A stretch of 43,022 nt of DNA from positions 1,496,415-1,539,436 of the forward strand of contig NW_004797375.1 in the NCBI RefSeq assembly GCF_000002075.1. The letters run 5' to 3'. The DNA is from Aplysia californica (Eukaryota; Mollusca; Gastropoda; Aplysiida; Aplysiidae). This document shows positions 1 through 12,100 of this stretch, piece after piece (the stretch's first letter is position 1; every line of letters begins with the position of its first letter). The notes below the pieces were generated by a model. It saw only the letters and a list, made by a program, of their open reading frames with translations. It was not told the origin of the DNA and did not search any database. Made by a program: the position numbers and the translations under genes.

Positions 1-17
1 AACCCACCCCCGTGTGA

Positions 18-172
18 TCACCTCCTGTAGTACTGCCCGCCCCGGCCCCGGCCTCGGCCCCGTCTGTTCTGACCCTTGTTCTTCTTTTTCCTATGCTGCT
101 GAGGCGGCCCTTTCTTCGTGTCCCCATCACCAGACTTAGTGTTGTGGTGGTTGTTGTTCTTTGGTATCACAT
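18..172 (-). CDS. ICE2: ICE2 exon 17 (residues 1536-1586 and stop), RG-rich C-terminus
   Basis: Acceptor TTTCAG, phase 1; stop TGA at 20-18. After D-V-I-P-K come Asn/His-rich and Gln/Lys-rich stretches, then R-R-G-R-G-R-G-R-G-G-Q-Y-Y-R-R at the end. An open frame continues upstream into SINE A1, but phase 1 and the TTTCAG acceptor place the exon start here. The RG box echoes the one at the N-terminus and suggests RNA binding or Arg methylation. Confidence 0.85.
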
Positions 173-3100
173 CTGAAACGAGAGAAGCAGCATAAGAGGG
201 TGGGTGGTTGGCGGGTGCGCTGGTGTGGTTTGCTTCTTCTTTCCTATCAAACATCTGTCGTCCTTATCTCCCCTCCTTCTTTTTTATGTTTGTTACTCTC
301 TTGTAACACCTCTAATCTTCTGGCGCTCATATGATCTTATGCAGTTGCGAGCGCCGTAAAACCTCTCCTAAAACAAAACAAACAAATGAAGCAGCATACA
401 TCTTTACTTCAACACTTTCTCAGACAAACAAATTATGTCTTGTTATTCGATGAAGGGATCAAATGTGAGGGGAGCTGACAAAATGAGTTACTTCTCGCAA
501 TCCATGAATGGAGATATCGGCTGAAAATCAGCACAAAGGTCATATTTATAGAGTCTAAACCGAGGCCATTCTCTTCAAGCTTAATAATAATAATAATATA
601 GGTCATTTCTGTAACGCCCACTCTTGTCTAAACACAGCTCTAGGCGCTTTACATAAATGCATGTACCAACAATATTCACAAACGCACACTCACACTTCAC
701 GCGGGCGCACACACACGCACGCACCCACCCACCCAAAAAAAAAAACAAACATTAATAAACAGTAAACAAGTGAGTTAATACAAATTGAAAATTACAAGAA
801 TGTATTAACATACTCCATCTATTACACCACGCCCATCAACAATACAAGAAAAAGAAAGAAAAAATGGAAAGCAAAATTTATTTTTAAAAAAGGCTCAGAG
901 TAAATGCAAAATATTTTATTCCAAGTCACATTTAGGGCAATAATTTTGAGAGAAATCAGACGTCTGACTAATTGTCTATAATCTAAGACCCAACAGAAAC
1001 TCATCATCCATCATAAGCAAAAGCTAAGACAACTTTTCTATCACTGACCTTTGGGCAGGAAAGTTGCCGGGATTCTCCTGTACTGGACGTGAGAGGGGAG
1101 GAGGACAGTTGGGTCGATGGGGACCCAAGGAACCGGGTCGTCCTTCCGTCTGATCACCTCAGAGATGTCCGCCTTGCTCCACTCACCGCTGCTTCCCAAC
1201 AGAAGAGTTTCATTTGTCGGCAAAATAATAAAATATTTAACAATGGAAGTATAAAATTTGTTAAAATCAGTTATAATTATAAGATTAAAATACAATTTTC
1301 TGGGTACCCTTGGCCATCCCTATAAGAATAAAACTACCTTTTCTTTCTTTTTTTTTTCAAGTGTTTTACGGCGCTCGCAACTGCATCCGGTCATATGAGC
1401 GCACGGGACACACTAATATTTTCAGTTGGTAGGAAATTTTGAATTTTGCCAGAGTGGCTGCCGTAGCCTACTCTTATCGATTTGGGACCACCAAGGGATC
1501 TTTAACATGCACATTTTGCACACGAGACCTCCGAGATTTTTTGCCCTTGTACCTTTTACTTTTAGTACGCAGTTTGTTTATCATTTCTGTTAGTTCTCAC
1601 TATCATTAACTATTTTTTTCTTTCAATAGTTTTTGGGAGGATTTGATAAATAAGAATATTCAACAGTTTAAGTCATGGGAACTTCAGGCTTAAGAACATA
1701 TATATTAAAATTTGAGTGCTGGCTCAAGAAACTCACTGAAGGTAATCGAAGTCACAAGTCACAAGAATTGAAATCTAGAAAAGCCAGTTCAAAGGTCATC
1801 TCAACAAAAATAAAATATTGCAGTCCTCTCGCAAAATAAAACATTTATATCAAAATGGGACAATGACTTCAAACAAAGAGCAGAATAGACAAAGTTCGCT
1901 GAAGATTCTGAAACACTCATGATATCAGAAGAAATTTTGGGATCCACATGAAGGGTTATTCTGTGAGACCAGATATTTAAAAAGAAATGGAGCTGACCAT
2001 AACTTTTGGTGTTCCGGTCTAAAGGAAAAAAAAACCCCTTAAAGATTTCGATAAGAAAACTTTGAGACAGGGTGTCAAACTAGGTCAGGTGTCTCACCTC
2101 GCCCTGTAGCCCTTGGCATGGACGGTGCAGTGATCTTGACCGGGCCGGTGACACAGCAGGTAGCGGCCACACTTCAGTCTGTGGAGGGGAACAGAAGAGG
2201 TACACACAGAGTGACACATGACACACTGCCTTGTGGAGGGGAACAGAAGAGGTACACCCAGAGTGACACATGACACACTCCAGTCTGTGGAGGGGAACAG
2301 AAGAGGTACACACAGAGTGATACATGACACACTGCCTTGTGGAGGGGAACAGAAGAGGTACACACAGAGCGACACATGACACACTGCCTTGTGGGCTGGT
2401 GGAGGGGAACAGAAGAGGTACACACAGAGCGACACATGACACACTGCCTTGTAGACTGGTGGAGGGGAACAGAAGAGGTACACACAGAGTGAGACATGAC
2501 ACACTCCAGTCTGTGGAGGGGAACAGAAGAGGTACACACAGAGTGACACATGACACACTGCCTTGTAGGCTGACAAAACGCCTTTAAAAAAAAATTCACA
2601 GCAGTTTCGAGATGGAGGCTTTTCGTTAGTGCAATTATATAAAAACAGTGTTCTTCTGAAATTTGAAATAATTTAAAAAGTAGTCACAGTAACACTTTGA
2701 TTTTTTCCGCAGCCACACAACAGTAATAATCCCTTTATCTCACACACACAACAATCTCGCGATCACCACTTGTGCAAATCCTGAATGCCACCTCATCAAC
2801 TTTTTAGGTAAAGGGGAATAACTCATAATATTTTCTTCATCTAGTCATGGCATAATTATTTCCCTTAACGCCAAGCAGTCCGGCGCTATCCACCATCCTC
2901 GCTATGCTATAGCCAAACACATGCTTGTTTTTGTTTTTGTAAAGTGTTTTACAGCGCTCGCAACTGCATAAGGTCATATGAGCGCGCGGGACACACCTAA
3001 TATTTTCAGTTGGTAGGAAATTTTGATTTTTGCACGGGTGGAGGCCGAAGCCTACTCTTATCGATTTTAGACTATCAAGGGATCTTTGACGTGCATAACT

Positions 3101-6100
3101 TGCACACGGGCCCTCTGAGATTTTTCGCCCTTGTCCGAGAAGGCTAGGTGTAGATCTTTCCTACCAGTAGATCAGGGGTGTGGCAGAAAGACAGCAGTAA
3201 GGAGGAGCCAAGGAGTAACAGTAGAAAGGCTGCAGAAAGAGTCAGGAGCCCAGAGGAGGGGGCAAAGGAGGTGAGGGGGTGGGGGAAGAAAGTGGAAATG
3301 AAAGCAGACAACAGAACATTGCTAGAGAGCAGGAAAGAAGGTGAAAGGAGACAATTTTAGAGAAGAACATTTTTTGGTCGCTATCCGGATTCGAACCCAG
3401 GACCTTTGAATGAGAGGCCAACACCTTAACCTCTAAGCCACGAGAGCCCCCACACATGCTTGTCCCAGGGCTGGTGGTATAAAGGGTTTTGACTGAATAA
3501 AGAAAGAAAGCTTGATCTTAATCTATATCAGGCGGCTTACTTTGTCTCAATGTGACATAATATTTCATTTGAATCCATTAACAATCATAAGACAATAACT
3601 GACCATGATAACTTCAGAATGTTCAAAACTTACTCTGTAGCTGTGGCCAGCACATTGTGTATTATGTGGAAAGCTTTCTGGGGCCTGAAAATGTTAGAAA
3701 AATAAAGGTGAAAAATTTGTGGCATGATACTGATTAAATATATACTAAAAGAGGCAATCAAATAAAACTTTTGCCTCAGCAGCTAAAAAGATTAACTTGA
3801 AGAACTGCAAAGGCTCGTGTTAACTGAATGCTGAGAAGGATAGAAAGACCAGAAATATCAAAATTTTAATAGTGCTGTCTTTTCTTTTGTTTCTGTAGAG
3901 GTTTTACGGCGCTCGCAACTGCATAAGGTCATATGAGCGCCAGAAGATTAGAGGTGTTACAAGAGAGTAACAAACATAAAAAAGAAGGAGGGGAGATAAG
4001 GACGATAAGATGTTTGATAGGAAAGAAGAAGCAAACCACACCAGAGCACCCGCCAACCACCCACTGTCTTTTGTTTGGGCAGAAAGCAATTACTAAGAGG
4101 GCTAACCATCTGAAAGCTTATTCGATCATATCTATTACTTCGAGATGATATTCTAAAATGAAGAGCGATAGGTCATATTCCATCTTAAGTTTTTAAAAAT
4201 TTTTAAAAAAAGAAATAACATACATGATAATAAATATTCTCCTGTCTCACAAATATTTCACTAGACTGTTCGAAAAATCAGTGTTGAGTATGTTACAGAG
4301 AAAACACCAATGATGTGTGTGGCAGCGTGGTGGAATCAGGCTCTGGTCAAAATAATCAAAGTGAAGAACTTGCATTTTTCTGTAGGTTTGTGAGTTTTTA
4401 TCAAATTTTTGTTTTTTGGCTCAACATCTTTCATGCCCATTAAAGAACTTATTTCTGCGTGGGTTTTTCTTTAAAATGTTGATTAAAGGCACAAAAAATG
4501 TAAATTTTTAGTTACCGCAGACTCTAAAATTAAGGAAATAACTATTCTTTGGAGGTCATTTTCTCACAAATTTTACCTCTGAAAACAGGTGACCCCCATC
4601 TTTTTCATTCGCAAATATCTCGACTTGTATTCAAGATAAATGGATATTTTTTTCATCCAAATAAAGACAAGTGAACAAGCTTTAAGATGATACCAATAAC
4701 TCTACATGCCCAAAAATTGACGAGAGCCTGATTCCACCACGCTGCCTCATATATATATATCTATTATCTATACAGATAGAAAAATCCCACTCTAAAGCCA
4801 TGAGGACTAAAGAGAGAGAATAGCACTTCATAAAAAGAGCTCTCCATATACACGCATACACACACACGCATGAATGCACAGAGACACACATAAACACACA
4901 CACACATATTAGCAAAAGTAGGCTAGACACATACAAACGCAAAAAAAATACACCACCACACATAATAAGCACACAGAGACACATACACTTTTTTTAGTTT
5001 TAGAGTAAGGTTTTACGGCGCTCGCAACTGCATAAGGTCATATGAGCGCTAGCAAACATCACCATACACTACAATGAGTCAAGTATCCAGAACACATAAA
5101 ATACACCACCGCACATAATAAGCACACAGAGACACATACACTCTGACATCTCTACACACTACAATGAGTCAAGTATCCTGAACACCGCACATAAAAAGCA
5201 CACAGAGACACATACACTCTTGACATCACTACACACTACAATGAGCACATACACCAGCGACCCCGTAGACTGCAATATCTGGGCAGCTGTGAGCTCCTCC
5301 AACATCAGGATCTCTGAGCTGAAAGCATTGATCCGAGCTGTGGACACAGAAACACAGTCTCCAGTTTGAGTGATGAAAAGCATAGTGAGATTTAAATTTC
5401 ATTAGAGTTTTACAGCACTTGCAACACAATTAGGACATATAAAAGCTGAAGATTAGAGATGTTACAAGAGAATACCATATAAAGAAAAGGAGGAGGAGAG
5501 ATGAGGAGGATGATAGATGTTGGATAGGAAAGAAGGAGTAAACCACACCAGAGTGTTCGCCAAGCACATTGATACAAGGACCATCATTTAGTTGAAAAAG
5601 CAAGAGAGATAGAAAGGAATTAGAGAAATAAAAGACATAGGTATTATCAGTGGTACCTTCCAGCCAACCACCCAGAAACATAGGGACAGAGTTAAAAAAG
5701 AAAGATCACATCAACATAATAACGGTCTTAGCCAGGAAAGATGCACACAAAGAAAAGAGAGGTAATGAAGAGGTAGGACCAACTAGAAGTTCCCTCTTTT
5801 CTCTCATACACAACTGCAAACCAGATTCCAAACGTGATAGAGAACCTATATCCATCAGTCCATGGATAAGATACTTTTCACAAGAACATTACTTGGGGAC
5901 TTATCCATGGATAAAATACTTTTTACAAGAACATTAATTAGGGACTCTTGAAAACACATCATTCCCTCATGGGAAACAATCTAACACATCTTTTTTGAAA
6001 GCAAAGGGAAGAAGCTAACCATTAACCCTTTAAGCCCTGACCACCTAGTGATGTTGCAATTTCTGTCCCCGTCGTTTTATGCAAGAAAAATTATAAAATT

Positions 6101-9100
6101 AAGCAAACTGAGGAGAAAAATGTGAAATTATGCCATTCTGTTAATTTTAACAAAGAATGATAAAGGAAAATAATCAGAAATTATGCAAGAAATGATCAAA
6201 TTTTGCTAAATTATGCGGGGTGCATAAAACTACGGGGACAGTAACAATGCCCTTCTGCTTGAGCTCCTGAGCGATATATTACTAACATTCATGTGATTGT
6301 CAGAATCACATTCAATATCCTACTCATGGTAGTCCTTTTCGTTACTAGCATCTAATTCAGGAAGATCTTCAAAATAATCAGTAACGTCCCGAGTAGTAAA
6401 CATGGTTCCCTGCGCACATTTTGTCCGAGACGGGCCGGTTTGGGGATACGGTCTCGCTCACTGCTCTGCCGTAAGCTGATAAAACGCCGTTTTAAAATTC
6501 ACAGCAGCTTCGAGAAAGAGCGGGAGCTTTTTGTCAGGATAACCATTTAAAAATAGCGTTGTTCAGAAATTTGAAGTCTAATTTATTTCTTTTAAACAGT
6601 CACAGTTTCACTTTCATTTTTTCACACAAGTACGGTAACTGATCAGACTTTTGATTTAGCAAATTAAATATGTTGGCGCTAAAAATGAAAAAAAGGCGCT
6701 TTATCAGTTTTCTGCTGTGCTGTACCTGTGGCTAGGCATACGGGCAGTTTTATGCGCTACCGGTTAAGTGATAGTGAGGGCTAAAAAGGGTTTATCGGAA
6801 ACGATCTATACTCTGTTGTAAAAGATGTAAAACTCAAACGCTACCTCTGAGCAGGCTGGCTCCGGGTCTGACGAGGCAAGCCGCCCACTGACGCGACGCC
6901 TCGCTCAAGGTCACCTGCTCATAGCCGTGCTGCGACTGGTACTCCAGCTTGGGGGCCATGTAGACATGCGTGGACTGAGGAAGTCAACAGAGGAATGATG
7001 ATGCCAACGACGACTAAACCTTACAGCCCCAGTCACGTTTTTATTTTTCCATCTCAAGTTTCCCTTCTCCCCCAGGCCCAACCGTTGGTTTTTTCATTTT
7101 AAACTTCAGTTGAGGCAATATATATTATTAAAAAGGTGACTGCTTTGAGCCTGTCTGTCATTGTCAACCTTAACAAAGGGGGATGCGTCTCAAAAGAAAG
7201 ACAGAGAAACTCCGAATACTATCTTCCACAAGTGGGAATCCGACATGCATGTTTTACAAGCAAGGCAAGGACAATAACTGTTACACCAGAGATGTCAAAA
7301 CATAGAGAAGGTAAAGTAAAATCTTACTGCAAAAAGTAACACTGGAATGGAAAAAAAAACCCATTAAAAATTCAAGTTAATTAGCTGGTTTTACTTTTTT
7401 GTTTGTTTGTGTAGCCCAAGGCCTTCTAAAGAGAATAAAACATTTTCCAGTGTGCTTACACTAGTACTCCAGCTTGAACCCCAACCTTTGGCACATACAT
7501 AGAGGAAATGAGCACGCTCTTCTGATCAGATTTTTATTTTTTTAATTGAAAAATGATCTTGAAGCCCACACAATGGAACTTTGAAACCCACTAAAGGATC
7601 ATTTCCCATCGGACTAGAAATCTGATATCAGAACAAATTTTACGATGTCTTTACCCACAAGTCCCATTGTAAGAGTTTTCACCTGCTTTTGCCGTCGCAG
7701 CACCCCATGGTCGTTGGAGCGAACAATCACCCGCAAGTCCCCGATAGAGAACAGGTTGTATACAAGACTCAAACCATCCACCGCTGGGGCCAGGTACTTG
7801 TTGCCATCCTCTAGGAAGGTCGAGCATTTAATTTGTTAAAGAATTGTTAGTTGAGTAAGTAAAATAGACATCGACATTTACTATTAAAAAAAGACAAGAA
7901 AAAAGGCTTTAGAAAGTAATGATAAGTAAAATAGACTTAATGCTCCTTCATAAACTTCATTGGAATAAAAATTAAAAAAAACCCAATATCTTTACAAAAG
8001 TTTCAAGATTCAATGACACGCACACAAAATACATAGCTTCGTACTAACAAACCTAGACAAATATTACAAATACACACACACAAACTCACACTTCCTCCTT
8101 TGCAAAGGATGCCTACATTCACCAAAAGTACCTCACATCTCTCTCTCTCCTTCTCTCACAGAGATGTCAACAGTAGTCATTTGACATGAAAGAAGTTTTC
8201 TGTTCAACATTCAAAGGGAGAGACAGCATGACTATGCTATAGTATAGGTCTAAACCGTTTTTCAAAACGGTAAACTAAATCACAGTTGACAAGTGGACCA
8301 CAAGATCGAGATCCTTTAGTTTTAGTTTTAGCAAGAGTTTTATGGCACTTGCAACACAATAAGGTCATATAAGTGCTGAAGGTTAGAGGTGTTACAAGAG
8401 AGTAACAAACACAAAAAAGAAGGAGGAGAGATAAGGACGAGAGATGTTTGGTAGAAAAGAAGGAGCAAACCACACCAGAGCACCCGCTAACCACCCACAT
8501 TGAGATCTCTGATCGGAAGAAATGAAGTAAGTATAAAAGCAACTGCTACCTGTCTACCTGCAGACAATACAATTCCTCACCTCTGGCAGCATTAGGTCTC
8601 TCAGGCTCCTCTGTATTTGAGTTTGAGGGTCCGAGGATCGAGTCCAGGGGGCTGAACATGACATTCACTGAAGATGCAAACCATTGAGGAAAAAGCTGAC
8701 AATCACATAATACCGAATCTTCTAGAATCTAAGTGTTGTAAGGATAACATTACAGAATGGTCATTTTTAACAGAGGATAGAAGAGATTTTCAAACATCAC
8801 AAACAGAAGGGTAGTGGAGAGGTGGGGAAGGGAAAGGAGGGGGGGGGGGGGGGGCAGTGGAAAAAACATTTTTCAATTAGGTATTCAAATAATAATGTAA
8901 TGAACAGCAAAGGGAGGGAATTGGTGGAGAAGCCACCTTTCACCCAATTAGGTCCTCAAACAACTTGAAAAGCAAAAGCAAAAAAGGGTTGGTTGGGGGC
9001 GGGGGGGGGTGCAAAACCAACTTTCAGAGTCCAAAATGAAACTGTATCCCACCCAGAGAAAGCCCTGACCAGTACAACAAACTCAGAGAGTGAAAAACCT

Positions 9101-12100
9101 TAAAAAAGAATGAAGATGTCTGTGAGGGGTTTCAGAGGAGGGAAAAAACATGATCATATAATATTCATATACACAGACAATTGTAGGACAACGGCTTCCC
9201 ACAGCATCGAATACAATAATAACCATCATTGACCACCATCATTCATATAATTATAGAGGCACCATGATTCACCCCACAATTAAAACCCATTTACAGAGGC
9301 ACCAGCCCGTTAAGCCACCACATTATTTGCTACCGTGATTATCAGAGTCGATGATATATAATGGTTAGATTCTTCATCTTGCAAAGAAAAGAAATGATCT
9401 CAACTCCCACTCGGGGAACACAGTTTACTTTCATCTAGCACCTCTATCTTTTTGCTTGAATATCATATCCTACACAGCCTAAGTCTGTCATGGCAGGTAG
9501 GTTGAAGTTGAAACAGTCAGCTATATATAGATGTGGATTGTAATTGTGGCATTTTTCTGTTACTTGATTTTAATGATTGAGGATGGTCTCTTGTTGAGTA
9601 ATTTTTTTCTAAATCCAGCCTACTCTCTCGATTGGTTCATGTTGAGCACTCTTTTTGTTTAAAAAACACTTAATTGTGCCAAATCAGGGGTATCACGATA
9701 TACAACCAGCTGACAACTGGCACAATCAGCAAGACCCTTTCATAGACCCTTGACAGGAGGGAGGAGCAGCTATAGCATTATTGTACTGCCTGCAATGATA
9801 CCTATTCTCCAACTAAGCAAGTAGTAAATCAAGATTAAAAATGTAATAACAATATTTGGATCATGACCACAGAAATACCATGACATACCTTGTTCTCTGC
9901 TGTTAGTATCAGATAACAGGTTCTTCCTCACTCTGTCTTGAGTTGGAGGAAGCCAGACTTTTCTCGATGAAACTCCCAACGGCAAAACCTTATCCGGGAT
10001 AACTTTTTTCAATGAAAACTTGTCTGGTGGCGACGTTTGACTGAGAGGAATGACAGGGACATCTGAGTCACCTCCCCTACTCCCCGCATCCATCACCGGA
10101 GATGTGGGGATCTCCAGAGTTCTGAGCGGGGAAACTGACGGATCCTGCATGGGTGGACTTGCCGGATTGGACGCTACAGAGGGTGAGGCAGGAGCATCAG
10201 GCATGTCCCCGACAGACATGTCGATGACCAACATCTCATTTTCCGAGTCCTGATGGTCTAAAGCAACTACCTGTGAAGTATTTCCGAGGGGCGCATCAGA
10301 TGAATCCACTGTCGAGGTCAGTTTTGGTTCTTTAGAGCCACTGGTCTCCACACACACAGGCTTCTCACTATCTACAGGTACAATCTTTCTTTTAGGAGGC
10401 CGACCGCGTCTCCTGGGGAGGTTCAAACCTGACGGGGTCGCATCCTCCTGGCTGGAACTATGACTAGCTGGTGGTTCAGTTGAGAGGGTTGGGTCAACAG
10501 CACTGCAAGGCGAGGGTTCGGTTCCATTCCTGTCTTTTGCCACATCTTTATTACCCTCAGCTTTCTCGTTGTCAACAGCTGTGTCCGCCAACTGTTGTTT
10601 AGACATAGAGCGCAGATGCCTGCCTGGAGAAATGGCCACAGAATCTGACACTAGAGGCGTAGAGAGTTCACTATTTGACCTTGACTGACTGCCGACATCT
10701 GCCACTACCGGCCCCTCTACCTCTACCTCAGCTCTACTACTCTGCAGCCTCGTTTTCTTCACATTTTGGATCTCTCTCTCCGAAACATCAGAGCTTGGAG
10801 GTGAACCACCTACAGGAGTAAAGTCAGAATTGGACAGGTGGGCGGGGGCTTGCCTCTTTCTGAAAGATCGACGAGTAACGACCCTGTCTGAAGTACTGGC
10901 AGGAGATGAATTGCAATCTGCGAGATCCGTACTACTTTCCCCTCCGTGCACTTCCTTGCCAACTTTTGATGCACTTGCCTCACTCTTGCTTGTAGCTGTT
11001 CTTTGACCAATGTCTCCTTTCTCGAAAGGCTCTGACTTTTCAGGTGGCACATCGGGATCAGGTTTTTTACAAGCCCTAGCCCCTGAAACCCCTGGGTTCG
11101 ATTCCAACTTGGACTGCCTCAAACCCTTCGATGAATCTTTACACTTTGTTGTATCACTATCATTATCTGACTTCTTAACATTTGTGCTCGAAGGGGCGTA
11201 ACCCGTCCCAAACGTCTCCAAATCATCTCCCTCGGTAGAAAATATGTCAAACGCGTCGTCCACAGCAGACAGGAAGTTGTGGGAGGGGAGACTCGAGGGA
11301 CCCGACACCTTCTTGGTGTTTTTATTCCGCCTCGGCTGTGAAATACTTGTGCGGAAAGAGTACTTGTGGAATAAACTGTTCATCTCCCTTGTGGGTAAGT
11401 TGTCCTCCGACACAGGTTTGTCAAAATAGACAACTTTCGTCGGCGGTTCTGAAAGGAACAAATGTTCAACCATTACAAAAGACATCAGGTCAAAGGGAAA
11501 CAGAATTAGTTGTGTCAGTTCGACTAGCATGAATATTGGCCCATTTTGGCTTGGACCCAAAATAGAAGACAAACACTTGTTTCGCAAACAAGAACACCAA
11601 CCAGTAAGTCTACACATTTCAATTTTAAGTCAACAATTTTAAAGGCGGAAAACAACTTAGTTAATAATTCCATGCCTAACCTCAGAAAACAGACAATCAT
11701 CATACCGAGACAGTACCAATCATCTACATTGATGTAATAAATGAAAGTTTTATTCATTTCTCACAAAGTTCCCAGATGTAAACTGGTAGCATTTGTCTTG
11801 TCCTGTCCAGTAAATACTGTTCTAGATGTTATTGTGTTACATTTTTTCCACTGTACAGCCCTAAATGACATCAGAGCTACACTTCTCCTTCCGAGACCTA
11901 ACTTCGACAACACACTCTACGGAACATTACAGCAACTGCAGCAAACCTGCACTTATCACTACATGGCATTGGACAGAAAGGCGAGAGCCCAGATGTTGCT
12001 GGATCGATAACAACAACAACAACATTGTGTTACTCATCAAAATTTTCTGATGAATGTGATTTACATTTTGAAAGTGAGCTGCTTCAAACCTGTTTGTCAG

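Noticed and set aside
2080-2599. Overlapping repetitive frames rich in Cys/His/Val/Pro on both strands
   Set aside because: They are read-throughs of the 7-unit minisatellite beside ICE2 exon 15, not genes.
3375-3451. Possible functional tRNA gene (A and B boxes present)
   Set aside because: It is the head of SINE B2, with the SINE body directly attached and identical structure at 24560-24635; no mature acceptor stem.
9770-9888. Extension of the large ICE2 frame to a stop at 9770
   Set aside because: A strong donor GTATGT at 9888 joins in phase to exon 10; the extra residues are intronic.
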